DNA of 64,000 bases from an uncultured Odoribacter sp. (GCA_910588375.1 CAJUQA010000001.1:124001-188000), one strand, 5' to 3'; counted from the stretch's first letter, positions 34,140 to 43,667 are shown. The notes: a model not told the origin generated them from the sequence alone. Numbers and translations are program-made.

Positions 34140-35210
34140 TTATTTTACTTTCAGATAAGTGGGGCATTGCGGTTTCCCCAACGATTCCCCGCGGCTGTTG
34201 CAATATTTCTTATCCGGGTCATAGGAAATGCCCATTTTGTCCAACAGAGGCTCCACCGATACCTGGTGCATCTGTAATCCGATTTCCCAAGGATCGTATC
34301 CCAATACCAAAGCGGCCATCTCTTCATAGGTCAATACCGGAATACCGTAGCCGTCCTTTCCGTAAGTAGTGCCCTCCATCTCACTGATAGTGTATTGCCA
34401 TTTGTCCAAAAACATTGCGCATCCGGGACAGTTGGCCACGATGAAATCCGGTTCATAGGGTTGCATGGACTCGAATTTCTTTTTTGAATTGGCTACGGAA
34501 AATCCCCGGTTGGCCATCACTAAGTAATTACGGAAACCGAATCCGCAACAATGGCGGCGTTCCGGATAATCAACGGGTTCTCCGCCCCAGGCTTCAATCA
34601 TGCCGCTCAGCACGGCCGGAAATTCTGCGCCGCCGATGCCTTTACTGGGAAACATCTTGGCATAATGGCAGCCGATATGGTCCACACCCCTCAAAGGACG
34701 TCCGGTATGTACGTCTTTCAGAAGACAGGAGGCCTGTGCTGCAATTTCATGCCGGAATTTATAGATAATATCGGAAGTATGCGCCAGATTGCGTGGCTTC
34801 TTGAATTCCCTTTTTGTCGCTTTCCATAGAAACTCCCGGATTTTTTCTTCCATTTCGGGATGATGTTCCCACGTATCCAGAATCTCGGTATAAATACCGA
34901 AAGACGTGATGCACGAAGGCGTGAGATTCTCATAGCCGGCTTCCGTCATCAGAGCGAAATGGCGGGCAACGACAGTCATAATCGTTTCCACCGGTACCAC
35001 ATCCGAATGGTAACCGATACCAGTACAGGTCGTGTGGCGGGGATCATCCAGCACATCCTTATGCAATTTATTGCGGAGAATATCTAAATAAGCCCATTCC
35101 GATCCGGGGAAAAAAGTCTGCCGGATACAACTGCGGGCGTAAAAGAATTTATCATCGGCAATTTCTTTCTGATACTCCTTCCATATTTGCTGCTTTCCTA
35201 ATAAATCCAT
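34140..35210 (-). CDS. HdrB-like CCG-domain protein
   Basis: The 356-residue product has a clear C-terminal CCG motif: HIGCHYAKMFP, then RRHCCGFGFRNYL, then VANCPGCAMFLDKW, which in HdrB binds a non-cubane 4Fe-4S cluster. The N-terminal half has Cys at ARSCIRQ, TTCTGIGY and PSCITS, which could be a diverged second set. HdrB is the disulfide-reducing subunit in methanogens. Here the substrate is unknown, since no coenzyme M or B is expected. The gap to the HdrC-like gene is 24 nt. Confidence 0.85.
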   Translation of the reverse strand: MDLLGKQQIWKEYQKEIADDKFFYARSCIRQTFFPGSEWAYLDILRNKLHKDVLDDPRHTTCTGIGYHSDVVPVETIMTVVARHFALMTEAGYENLTPSCITSFGIYTEILDTWEHHPEMEEKIREFLWKATKREFKKPRNLAHTSDIIYKFRHEIAAQASCLLKDVHTGRPLRGVDHIGCHYAKMFPSKGIGGAEFPAVLSGMIEAWGGEPVDYPERRHCCGFGFRNYLVMANRGFSVANSKKKFESMQPYEPDFIVANCPGCAMFLDKWQYTISEMEGTTYGKDGYGIPVLTYEEMAALVLGYDPWEIGLQMHQVSVEPLLDKMGISYDPDKKYCNSRGESLGKPQCPTYLKVK

Positions 35211-35234
35211 AGCGTTAAAGGCGTGATAGGCTAT

Positions 35235-35924
35235 TTATGAATGTGATCCGTTATTCTCCGTATAGACATGCAGAAAATACTCTTCCATATCCGTATGGGT
35301 TTCTGCTGCTTTTTCTTCCGAACAACTTTGTATCTTTTGTAAAAACTCGGTTCCTCCCGTGACATCGAAGATTTTACGAAGTTCGTCCATACTCTCCGGG
35401 TCTACTTCCCGGAGGGCTCCAGCTCCGTGTTTACGGTAATTGGCATGCACCCGTTCAAAAACATCGTCCATGTGTTCGTATATCCATTCCCACACGGGAC
35501 CCTGTTCCGGGTGCATTTCGGGTTTGACTAAATCGGGGGTGACACAATAGCCTCTTTCAAGGATGTGGGTATCGATTACTCTTTTCAAGGCATATTGCTG
35601 ACGTCCTTTTTCCGATTCTACAAACGTTCCTTCCTCCTGGGCCAACTTGCGTAAAGCCATAATAATCAGGCCGGGGGTATTTCCCCGGGGACACCGGGTT
35701 TTGCAGGACATGCACTCCCCGCAGTACCAGATGACGTCCGACCGTATCAGGGCGTTAATGGTTGTCTCATCATTCCGTTGCACGGAATCCGCCACGGCCC
35801 GTGGGTCGTAATCGTAAAATTCGGCAGCAGGACAGATTGCCGTACAAACCCCGCAGTTCATACAACTGTTCATCCCCTCGATATAGTGGATATCTTTCTT
35901 TAATTTTTCAATCAATGTTGACAT
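35235..35924 (-). CDS. HdrC-like 4Fe-4S protein
   Basis: The first gene of the operon encodes 229 residues with two 4Fe-4S motifs: CMNCGVCTAICPAAEFYDYDP and CGECMSCKTRCPRGNTPG. This is the HdrC fold. A C-terminal part of 140 residues (helical, ending HTDMEEYFLHVYTENNGSHS) goes beyond normal HdrC, which is about 190 residues. Transcription probably starts from the TACTTTTG element at 35969-35976, divergent from rubrerythrin. Confidence 0.86.
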   Translation of the reverse strand: MSTLIEKLKKDIHYIEGMNSCMNCGVCTAICPAAEFYDYDPRAVADSVQRNDETTINALIRSDVIWYCGECMSCKTRCPRGNTPGLIIMALRKLAQEEGTFVESEKGRQQYALKRVIDTHILERGYCVTPDLVKPEMHPEQGPVWEWIYEHMDDVFERVHANYRKHGAGALREVDPESMDELRKIFDVTGGTEFLQKIQSCSEEKAAETHTDMEEYFLHVYTENNGSHS

Positions 35925-35968
35925 CTCTGTCTGATTTTCATTGAGAATACGACATAAATTTACTCATA

Positions 35969-35976
35969 CAAAAGTA
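35969..35976 (-). promoter_or_regulatory. -7 element of the Hdr-like operon
   Basis: The minus strand reads TACTTTTG, preceded 19 nt upstream by TTTA at the -33 position. It lies about 45 nt ahead of the first Hdr-like gene. An inverted TACAAA/TTTGTA pair (35967-35990) overlaps it and could be an operator. Confidence 0.55.
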
Positions 35977-36133
35977 AATCATTGTTTGTACGTTTTAAAG
36001 CGGGAAAATACGTATTGTGAATATGTATTTATACTTACCGTTCTTTCGGGTTCCTCCGGCTTTTTTATAGAGACCGAAACACAAATTAAAGAAAAACGTA
36101 AAAAGAAAAGATTAATTATTTAAATTTAAACCT

Positions 36134-36712
36134 ATGGATAAATCATTGAAAGGAACCCTGACCGAACAAAACCTCTTAAAAGCCTTTGCCGGAGAATCCC
36201 AGGCGAAAAACCGATATACGTTTTTCGCAGAGGTGGCCCGCAAAGAAGGTTACGAACAGATTGCCGGCATTTTTTATGAAACGGCACTACAGGAAGAAAT
36301 GCACGCTAAACGTTTTTTCAGCTATCTGGAAGGAGGAATGCTTGAAATTACAGCTGCTTATCCGGCGGGGGCTATTCTAGCCACGGAGGATAATTTGCTG
36401 GAAGCCGCTGATGGAGAACATGACGAGGCCTTTAATTTATATCCCTTGTTTGGACGGATTGCTGCGGACGAAGGGTTTACTGCCGTGGCCAACACCTTCA
36501 AATATGTCACGGAAGTGGAAAAAATGCACGAAAACCGTTATCTGAAACTTCTGGAGAATCTGAAAACAGGCCTGGTATTTGCCCGGGAAGAGGAAGTAAG
36601 GTGGTATTGTCGTAAGTGCGGCTACGTACATGTGGGGAAAACTCCCCCCAAAATATGTCCTTCCTGTTTGCATCCTCAGGCCTATTTCGAACTGTTTCCC
36701 GATAATTATTGA
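36134..36712 (+). CDS. rbr: Rubrerythrin
   Basis: Rubrerythrin reduces hydrogen peroxide in anaerobes. The 192-residue product has an N-terminal four-helix di-iron domain with Glu ligands in FAGESQAKNRYTFFAEVAR, ETALQEEMHAKRF and VTEVEKMHENRY, and a C-terminal rubredoxin domain with CRKCGYVHVGKTPPKICPSCLHP. Length is normal. It is divergent from the Hdr-like operon across 209 bp. The two could share redox control, though no known OxyR or PerR site is recognised. Confidence 0.95.
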   Translation: MDKSLKGTLTEQNLLKAFAGESQAKNRYTFFAEVARKEGYEQIAGIFYETALQEEMHAKRFFSYLEGGMLEITAAYPAGAILATEDNLLEAADGEHDEAFNLYPLFGRIAADEGFTAVANTFKYVTEVEKMHENRYLKLLENLKTGLVFAREEEVRWYCRKCGYVHVGKTPPKICPSCLHPQAYFELFPDNY

Positions 36713-36744
36713 GGAAGCAGGGCGGAGCGGTATAAAATTTCAGC

Positions 36745-36788
36745 ATTGCGAATCCGGGATTGACTTCTTAGATTCGCAATTGTTTTTT
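36745..36788 (+). terminator. Intrinsic terminator after rubrerythrin
   Basis: ATTGCGAATC pairs with GATTCGCAAT (10 bp perfect, 16-nt loop) followed by TGTTTTTT. Confidence 0.85.
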
Positions 36789-36827
36789 AACTTTATCGCC
36801 GTTTAGGAATACAATTCGATTAAGCCT

Positions 36828-38690
36828 ATGCTAAAGTGGTGTATTTTATGCTTCGGTTGTCTGATATTACAGACATTCTCTGCGGCGCAGAACGTGAGTA
36901 CGGATAGAAAAGCGCGACAGGGATATGAGGAGGCGATGCAGCTTTATCGGAGCAAACGTTATGGAGAAGCATTGAAAGTGTTGGACAAGGCGGCTGTGTA
37001 CGACCGGTTTGCCGAACTTTTCTTCCTGAAAGCCGACATATATAATAAACAAAAGGACAAGGAGGCGGAAAACAGGGCGATAGAAGAGGGATTGGCACTG
37101 GATTCGCTGAAATATACGGGATATTACTTTTTTCTGGCGGAAAATTATATGCTCCGTGGAGACTATGAAAAAGCCCGGAAAGCTTACGGGCAATATTTGG
37201 AAAAGGATAAAAAGCAACAGAATGCTGCCCGGGCGAGGGAACAATTGAAAAATTGCGAATTTGCCTTGCGGGCATTGGCTGCCGGGGGAAAGAAAGAGAG
37301 GGAATTGTTTATCGGATCCGACAGGGATGTCTATTGGCCTTCATTGGACGTGACGGGAGAAACCGTGTTATACACGGCGTTGGATGAGGGGGTGGAAAAC
37401 ATCCGCATGCGTAAAGGGGAAAAGACCTTTTTTCTTCGTCTCAATACGGCGGAAAACGAAGGTACACAATCTTTGACCGCCGATGGGCAGATGATGTATT
37501 TCACCGGATGCGGGCGTCCCGACTCGAAGGGAAGTTGTGATATATACGTCGCTTACCGCCTCTCGGATACCTTGTGGTCGGAACCTGTCAATTTGGGAGA
37601 ACCTGTCAATACGGATTCATGGGAAGCACAGCCGGCCATATCCCCCGATGGCCGTCATCTTTTCTTTGCTTCCAATCGTCCGGGAGGAAGAGGAGGGAGT
37701 GATATCTGGTACACCACCTTGTTGGGCAGAAGCGATGACGGACGACAAAAATGGTCGGAACCCCGGTTGCTCTATTTTAACACTGCCGGTCAGGAAATGG
37801 CTCCCTTCATCTATTACGACGGCAAGACCCTCTTCTTTGCTTCCGACAGTTATCCCGGAATGGGTGGGATGGATATATATAAAGTGAACTTGGAAGAAGC
37901 CGGAGAACCGGTCAATATGGGCATCAGCATCAACAGTCATGAAAACGAGATGGGCTTTGTGGTGGATGCTTCCGGACGCAAAGGCTATTTTACCTCTGCG
38001 CAGGACGGAAAGCGGAATATATATCGTTGCGAACTGGACGAAGAATTGCGTTGCCCGGAAACAGCTTATCTGAAATTGAAAATCCGGGATGAAGAAAGGA
38101 ATCCTGTCGTGCCGGACCAATTGGTGGTGCAAGTGTTGGGGAAACGGGACACGCTGGCACTTTATGACGGGATGTACGTACACTCCGATATGGCGGTGTG
38201 TATACCTGCTGAAAGTACATTGTTGCTGAGTGTACTGAAAACGGGCTATTTGTACTATTCCGATACCATACAGGTTGGACGGGCTGATTTCAATCGTCCG
38301 GCGGAACGGGAAATCATCCTGCGCCCGATTCGGGAAAACAGCAGTCTGGTGCTGAAAGGGATATTTTTTGAAGTCGATGATTACACCTTGCGTCCCGAAT
38401 CGGAAGCCGAATTGCAGCAACTGGTGGCTTTCATGCAGCGGAATCCTGGCATGCACATAGAAATTGCAGGATATACGGACAACAACGGAACGGATGAACA
38501 TAATCTCCGTTTGTCGGAAAACAGGGCTTTTGAAGTATTTAAATACCTGTTTCTCCACCGGGTGAAAAAAGATCGTATGACTTATAAGGGATATGGGAAA
38601 GCGAATCCCGTGGCACCGAACGATACGGACGAGGGAAGGGCGCGCAACAGAAGGACGGAAATAAAAGTAATATCGGCAGACCGGAAATGA
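36828..38690 (+). CDS. PorE-like TPR/propeller/OmpA lipoprotein-type protein
   Basis: The 620-residue product has a signal sequence (MLKWCILCFGCLILQTFSAAQ), TPR repeats at about 30-145 (GYEEAMQLYRSKRYGEALKVLDKA, GYYFFLAENYMLRGDYEKARKAYGQYL), PD40/WD40-like blades at about 165-410 (PAISPDGRHLFFASNRPGGRGGSDIWYT is typical), a regulatory-like beta domain at 420-500, and a C-terminal OmpA peptidoglycan-binding domain (GIFFEVDDYTLRPESEAEL, IEIAGYTDNNGTDEHNLRLSENRAFEVFKYL). This is the layout of PorE, a type IX secretion component. Bacteroidota hold several paralogs, so the exact role is uncertain. It overlaps birA by four bases. Confidence 0.82.
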   Translation: MLKWCILCFGCLILQTFSAAQNVSTDRKARQGYEEAMQLYRSKRYGEALKVLDKAAVYDRFAELFFLKADIYNKQKDKEAENRAIEEGLALDSLKYTGYYFFLAENYMLRGDYEKARKAYGQYLEKDKKQQNAARAREQLKNCEFALRALAAGGKKERELFIGSDRDVYWPSLDVTGETVLYTALDEGVENIRMRKGEKTFFLRLNTAENEGTQSLTADGQMMYFTGCGRPDSKGSCDIYVAYRLSDTLWSEPVNLGEPVNTDSWEAQPAISPDGRHLFFASNRPGGRGGSDIWYTTLLGRSDDGRQKWSEPRLLYFNTAGQEMAPFIYYDGKTLFFASDSYPGMGGMDIYKVNLEEAGEPVNMGISINSHENEMGFVVDASGRKGYFTSAQDGKRNIYRCELDEELRCPETAYLKLKIRDEERNPVVPDQLVVQVLGKRDTLALYDGMYVHSDMAVCIPAESTLLLSVLKTGYLYYSDTIQVGRADFNRPAEREIILRPIRENSSLVLKGIFFEVDDYTLRPESEAELQQLVAFMQRNPGMHIEIAGYTDNNGTDEHNLRLSENRAFEVFKYLFLHRVKKDRMTYKGYGKANPVAPNDTDEGRARNRRTEIKVISADRK

Positions 38691-39445
38691 ATATGGGAAA
38701 GAAAATAAATGAATATCAAATAGCGGGATTCCGAATCTCCGAATACGATGAATTATCTTCCACCAACACGGAAGCGCAGCAATGGCCCAAAGAAGAATTG
38801 AAGGACAAGAGCGTTATTTTGACCTATCGACAGACACAGGGACGCGGACAGGCAACTAACAGGTGGGAGAGTGAGCCGGGAAAGAACTTGTCCGTGACGG
38901 TGGTATTGTGTCCGCCGCATTGTGATGCCTCCCGTCAGTTTGCAGTATCTATGGTATGTGCCCTGGGAGTATGCGATTTTGTCAGTCACCATGTAGAGGG
39001 GGTGAGTGTGAAATGGCCCAATGATGTCTATGTCGGCGACAGGAAAATTTGTGGAATTCTTATAGAACATACTGTGGCGGGGGCTTTTATCAAAAGGTCG
39101 CTATGTGGTATCGGGGTAAACATTAACCAGTCCCAATTTTTGTCGGATGCGCCGAATCCCGTATCTTTGCGGCAGTTGACCGGAAAGGAAATTCCATTGG
39201 ACAAAGCCTTGGAGGAATTGCTTGACTGTATCGGCAGACGTTATGGACAGATAGCGGACTACGGGCGCTTGGAACGGGATTTTATGGAGTGTTTATACCG
39301 GCGGGAGGGAGTTCACGAATGGGAAGACGAAATGGGAGGATTCCGGGCTTCCATTGACCGGATTGATGAATACGGGCGTTTGGTACTTGAAGATACGGAA
39401 GGAAAAATGCATGTGTACGGATTTAAAGAAGTAACCTATAAATAA
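38687..39445 (+). CDS. birA: Biotin-protein ligase
   Basis: BirA attaches biotin to carrier proteins such as acetyl-CoA carboxylase. The 252-residue product has no N-terminal DNA-binding domain, so it is a class I ligase without repressor function. Landmarks are YDELSSTNTEAQ, the biotinyl-AMP loop QTQGRGQATNRWESEPGKNLSVTVVL, and VSVKWPNDVYVGDRKICGILIEHTVAG, followed by GIGVNINQ. Its ATG overlaps the PorE-like stop (ATGA). An alternative ATG at 38693 would remove two residues. Confidence 0.94.
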   Translation: MNMGKKINEYQIAGFRISEYDELSSTNTEAQQWPKEELKDKSVILTYRQTQGRGQATNRWESEPGKNLSVTVVLCPPHCDASRQFAVSMVCALGVCDFVSHHVEGVSVKWPNDVYVGDRKICGILIEHTVAGAFIKRSLCGIGVNINQSQFLSDAPNPVSLRQLTGKEIPLDKALEELLDCIGRRYGQIADYGRLERDFMECLYRREGVHEWEDEMGGFRASIDRIDEYGRLVLEDTEGKMHVYGFKEVTYK

Positions 39446-39460
39446 CTCAAAAGAAAACGG

Positions 39461-42136
39461 ATGATACGGAAAATAGTTTTATTATTGTCATGGGCGGCTT
39501 TAGCGTGGGGTTGCCAGCAAGAAGTGCATTTCGTGGCGGATGCACATAGTCGCCAGCAGATTCAACAGGATTTTGAAAACAAAAAGGCCATTCTGGCGGG
39601 AGCACCCGAGAACCTGTTGGCTGTTTTTGACCAGCCTCTTACACTCGAAGAAAGGGAAGCCCTTCAATTTTTATACGCATATTCTCCCCTGATAGACATC
39701 TCTTATTACGGAGGGGAATTTTTATTGCAGAACGTGCGCTTGTCTTTACAGGCCAAAGAAGAAATGCCCTGGGGAAAAGAGATTCCAGAAATGATATTCA
39801 GACACTTCGTACTTCCTGTGCGGGGAGGTAATGAAGGACTGGATTCCTCTCGAATGGTATTTTACGAAGAGCTGAAAGACCGGGTGAAAAAATGTGCCTC
39901 CATGGAAGAAGTGGCGTTGGAAGTGAACCATTGGTGCCATGAAAAAGCGATTTACAAGCCGACGAATGCCCGTACCTGTTCGCCTCTTACGATGACAACG
40001 ACGGCTTACGGACGTTGTGGAGAGGAATCGGTATTTGCTTTGGCTGCCATGCGTTCAGTGGGAATCCCTGCCCGTCAGGTGTATACGCCGCGTTGGGCGC
40101 ATTGCGATGATAATCATGCCTGGATAGAAGTATGGGTGGACGGCACGTGGAAATACCTGGGCGCTTGTGAACCGGAACCCCGCTTGGATATTGCATGGTT
40201 TACCGCTCCTGTACGTCGGGGGGTATTTATGACCGCCAGAGTATTCGGACGCTATACCGGAGAAGAGGTGGTTTCCATGAACCCGAACATGACGAGTGTG
40301 AACGTTACCGGTAATTATACGGATGCCCGGAAGATAAAAGTAAAAGTGATGGATGCGGCAGGGAAACCGGTTCCGGGAGCTAAGGTGGAATATAAAGTGT
40401 ATAACTACGGGGAATTTTATCCCTCAGTTGTCCTGTCGGCAGATTCGGAAGGTATCTCGGAATTGACAGTGGGACAGGGAGACTGGCTCATTTGGGCGTC
40501 TGCCGGAAAGCAATTCGGATTCGGAAAACTGGAAGCGGCTTCTCAGGAAGAGATAACGGTCGTATTGGATAAAACGGGTAAAGAGAACTATCGTCTAGCC
40601 TACGACATGGTGCCTCCCGTTGAAAAAGAGTATCAGGCGTTGGTACCGGACGAGGAAAGGGCGGTAAACGACAGGCGTTTTATGTATGAGGATTCGTTAA
40701 GAAACGCCTACGTCGCTTCTTTTATGAAAGAAGAAGAGATTGTCCGGAAAGCCGCGGAGTGGAAAACTGAGCCGGAAAAATTGGTGAAAATAATTAAGGA
40801 ATCCCGTGGCAACTATCCGGAAATAATCGCTTTCTTACAGGAAGTGAATGACTCGCCGGAGATGAATATGGCAACGGCATTGGATCTTTTGACCGTGGTG
40901 GCGGGAAAAGATTTACAGGACACGAAAGCCGCCGTATGGAAAGACCATTTGCAGGGAGCCGCCGCATTTAAGAAGAACCCGCGTATTACAGCATCCGGAA
41001 ATGATTATGCGGAGCTCTATCGGGAATATATCCTGAACCCCAGAGTAAAATATGAACAGATTACCCCGTATCGGAAACTGTTGAAAGGCTATTTGGAAGA
41101 GAATAAGATCGCAACGGTAGCGGAATTGCTGGCCGCCATGCAAAAACTGCGGATAGTGGATTCCGTCAATACGATAGGGGTTGCTACTCCGCCTGAAGGT
41201 GTATTGAAAGCGGGAGTGACGGATACCCGTTCCAAAGAGTTGTTTTTTGTTGCAGCCTGCCGGACGATGGGGATTGCCGCCCGTTTGAATCCGATGGACG
41301 GTAAACCGGAATACAACGAGGGCAAGGGTTGGAAACAAGCCGTGTTCACTCCTTCCCAACAAGTGGGGGAACAGGGAAAACTGATGATAGTATATGACAG
41401 GGGAGAGGTGAAAGATCCTGCCTATTATACTCATTTCACCATTTCGCGGATTGAAAACGGAAGAGCGCATCTGATAGACTTGGGAAGTAACGCTGACGTG
41501 GATATGGGAGGGGGTGCCGTGCATAGCAAGATATTTAAAACACCCGTGACCCTGGAAGCAGGGGACTATATTTTGGTAACTGGCAATCGGCGCAGTGATG
41601 GAGCGGTATTGACGGAAATGTCTTCCTTTACGGTGAAACCCGGCGAATTGGCTCGTGTGAAAATGAAAGTGCGGAATGTGACCGAAGTTATGAACGTATT
41701 GGGAAAAGTGGAACTTCCGCTGGCCTATGTACCAGAAGGGAAGAAGACTCCGGAGATTGTCAAACTTCCGAGGCAGGGCTGTACGGTTGTTGCTTTGATT
41801 GCAGCCAATCAGGAACCGACCAATCATCTGGTTAGGGATATGAGTAATATGAAAGACGATTTTGAAGCGAAAGGCATTCCGATGTACTTCCTCTTTCCCG
41901 ATGAGGCTCAGATGAAAAAGTTTGCCCGTCATGACTTCAAGCCGTTGCCTGAAAACATGTTATTGGGATACGACTCAGAAGGCAAATTGTTGGAGATGGT
42001 GACGCGCTGTCTGGATTTGAAAAATGCCGATAATTTGCCTTTGATTTTGATGATGAACAAGACAGGGGAAGTCGTTTTCATTTCACAGGGCTACCGCGTA
42101 GGCTTGGGAACACAAATCATCAAGTTTATAAAATAG
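39461..42136 (+). CDS. Lipoprotein with transglutaminase-like domain
   Basis: The 891-residue product is a lipoprotein (MIRKIVLLLSWAALAWGCQQ, lipobox AWGC). Residues about 140-250 form a transglutaminase-like peptidase core with catalytic Cys in TAYGRCGEESVFALAAMRSVGIPARQVY and His in DDNHAWIEVWVDGTWKYLGACEPEP. Residues 290-370 look like a carboxypeptidase-regulatory beta domain (ARKIKVKVMDAAGKPVPGAKVEYKVYNYGEF). A second transglutaminase-like stretch without the Cys (AACRTMGIAARLNPMDG) is near 600. The C-terminal 130 residues resemble a thioredoxin-fold remnant. Likely periplasmic; substrate unknown. It follows birA after 15 nt and ends at a strong terminator. Confidence 0.82.
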   Translation: MIRKIVLLLSWAALAWGCQQEVHFVADAHSRQQIQQDFENKKAILAGAPENLLAVFDQPLTLEEREALQFLYAYSPLIDISYYGGEFLLQNVRLSLQAKEEMPWGKEIPEMIFRHFVLPVRGGNEGLDSSRMVFYEELKDRVKKCASMEEVALEVNHWCHEKAIYKPTNARTCSPLTMTTTAYGRCGEESVFALAAMRSVGIPARQVYTPRWAHCDDNHAWIEVWVDGTWKYLGACEPEPRLDIAWFTAPVRRGVFMTARVFGRYTGEEVVSMNPNMTSVNVTGNYTDARKIKVKVMDAAGKPVPGAKVEYKVYNYGEFYPSVVLSADSEGISELTVGQGDWLIWASAGKQFGFGKLEAASQEEITVVLDKTGKENYRLAYDMVPPVEKEYQALVPDEERAVNDRRFMYEDSLRNAYVASFMKEEEIVRKAAEWKTEPEKLVKIIKESRGNYPEIIAFLQEVNDSPEMNMATALDLLTVVAGKDLQDTKAAVWKDHLQGAAAFKKNPRITASGNDYAELYREYILNPRVKYEQITPYRKLLKGYLEENKIATVAELLAAMQKLRIVDSVNTIGVATPPEGVLKAGVTDTRSKELFFVAACRTMGIAARLNPMDGKPEYNEGKGWKQAVFTPSQQVGEQGKLMIVYDRGEVKDPAYYTHFTISRIENGRAHLIDLGSNADVDMGGGAVHSKIFKTPVTLEAGDYILVTGNRRSDGAVLTEMSSFTVKPGELARVKMKVRNVTEVMNVLGKVELPLAYVPEGKKTPEIVKLPRQGCTVVALIAANQEPTNHLVRDMSNMKDDFEAKGIPMYFLFPDEAQMKKFARHDFKPLPENMLLGYDSEGKLLEMVTRCLDLKNADNLPLILMMNKTGEVVFISQGYRVGLGTQIIKFIK

Positions 42137-42163
42137 GGGTTTAAATCTTTACGAATCTAATTG

Positions 42164-42193
42164 AAAAAAGTGTCACCAAGTGACACTTTTTTT
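42164..42193. terminator. Bidirectional terminator
   Basis: AAAAAAGTGTCAC pairs perfectly with GTGACACTTTTTT around CAA. A-run and T-run on both sides make it work on both strands, between convergent genes. Confidence 0.9.
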
Positions 42194-42237
42194 GATTATA
42201 ATATTTTTTCTCAATACCCCTCTTCAAATCGGTTTTT

Positions 42238-43647
42238 TTATATCCTATATGTTTTTATTTTATAGTATCCTCCAGTTTTGGGCGCACCTTTAAATTTTAT
42301 CAAGCCTTTATCTTGCAAAGATTTTATATATCGCATGGTGGTTCTTAAGCTCTTGCTGATATGTTTACTGATTTCAGAAGCATTTAAACCGGGAGTTGTT
42401 GTCAGCAGATTAAAAATAGCTTGTTCATTCTCGTTTATGGTATTATTTACTATGCCATTTGCTATGTCATTTACTATGCCATTTGCTGTGACAGAATTGT
42501 CATAGTTGGTAATGTGACGTTTGAATATAGCCGTAAACATTCCTTCCGTGTGAAATTCCGGTTCGGGCAGATTCGCTTCTTTCATGGCTTCCTGCATACG
42601 AGGAATACCGGATGCAACTCTTTCGACCAAGTGCATACGGGTAAATAGACCAAAAATTAATGGATTACGTGTCACGCTTTTATGTCCGAAATCTTTAGCT
42701 ACAACAGGCAAAAGTCCTCCAGGATTGGAAATCTCTACTCGGTTGTCAAACATTTCTATTGTAATGTTTGCTCCTTGTTCATAGTAGTCACGATGTGACA
42801 GTGCATTTATAATGGCTTCTTTAAATACGGTCAGAGGTATTTCCCAAATTTCCTCTCTTGGTCCAGTTCCTTCTATTTTATAGGCTACTTGCAGTTTGCT
42901 TTCCAGCCAAGCCATAGCTTGTAAATACTGCTGGTATAGTGAACCTCCGAAAGTTTTATCATCTATAATATGGACTTTGTTTGTTCCCTTGAAAAGAACA
43001 CATCTTGTAATAGCGTGCGGAAACTTTAGTTCAGGTTGTTTTCCGAAGAACATTGCTGCACCGTTCTTTGCCGTTCCGTTCTCGGTGAATAGTTTTAAGT
43101 TCTCAAATATTTGTTTGTCGGGTGTGGATGGACTTAGTTTGGCTTCTGTTCGGAAAGCTTTTATCATCTGTTCATCTGCATCTGTGTAGATATTGAACCA
43201 ATGGCAGGGGATATGGTCGAAAAAGATTTTGTTACATTCTTGAAAGAAGCTACGCATTTCTTCGACAGTACGAAGTTTTTGTGAGTTTGCTCCTTCACGT
43301 ACATAGATAGAACCGGAAAATATATAAGGTTTGTCCTTGCCGGACGGAACATCAACTATCCAAATTGTTTTATTGTCTATGTTTACTGAATACAATTCAC
43401 AATGGAGCGCGGGAGATATTTCGCTGATGGAACCTTGAATAGCGGAACGTTTATCGTTTTCTAAATTCATGCCTATGATTTGTCCGTTATCATTCACACC
43501 AATAAGTAAATATCCTCCGTCTGCATTGGCAAAAGCACATATTTCCTCTGTTAGTTCACGAACTTTTAAGGGAACACGGATTTTAAATTCTACATTGTAG
43601 CCTTCTCCACTATTAATGAGTGATCGTATGGTTTTTGTATTCAGCAT
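42238..43647 (-). CDS. AlbA_2/Schlafen-type ATP-binding regulator
   Basis: The 469-residue product has an N-terminal AlbA_2 domain (EGYNVEFKIRVPLKVRELTEEICAFANADGGYLLIGVNDNGQIIG, residues 14-60), a central HATPase-like region with FKEAIINALSHRDYYEQGANITIEMFDNRVEISNPGGLLP, and a C-terminal winged helix (LLTTTPGLNASEISKHISKSLRTTMRYIKSLQDKGLI). Family members are often annotated as divergent-AAA transcriptional regulators. A linker at about 390-405 is built of four-residue repeats (ANGI VNDI ANGI VNNT) encoded by 12-bp DNA repeats. The gene is visibly richer in A and T than its neighbours, which suggests an accessory origin. Confidence 0.85.
   Translation of the reverse strand: MLNTKTIRSLINSGEGYNVEFKIRVPLKVRELTEEICAFANADGGYLLIGVNDNGQIIGMNLENDKRSAIQGSISEISPALHCELYSVNIDNKTIWIVDVPSGKDKPYIFSGSIYVREGANSQKLRTVEEMRSFFQECNKIFFDHIPCHWFNIYTDADEQMIKAFRTEAKLSPSTPDKQIFENLKLFTENGTAKNGAAMFFGKQPELKFPHAITRCVLFKGTNKVHIIDDKTFGGSLYQQYLQAMAWLESKLQVAYKIEGTGPREEIWEIPLTVFKEAIINALSHRDYYEQGANITIEMFDNRVEISNPGGLLPVVAKDFGHKSVTRNPLIFGLFTRMHLVERVASGIPRMQEAMKEANLPEPEFHTEGMFTAIFKRHITNYDNSVTANGIVNDIANGIVNNTINENEQAIFNLLTTTPGLNASEISKHISKSLRTTMRYIKSLQDKGLIKFKGAPKTGGYYKIKTYRI
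42439..42486. repeat. Four 12-bp tandem repeats inside the AlbA_2-type gene
   Basis: Units GGTATTATTTAC, TATGCCATTTGC, TATGTCATTTAC and TATGCCATTTGC are in frame and encode the repeated linker. Copy number could vary by slippage without breaking the frame. Confidence 0.75.
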
Positions 43648-43667
43648 GGATTCCTATAGTTAGAATA

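Noticed and set aside
30945..35924. Hdr-like genes as archaeal contamination
   Set aside because: Promoter, codon use and flanking Bacteroidota genes are continuous; HdrA-like proteins are known in bacteria.
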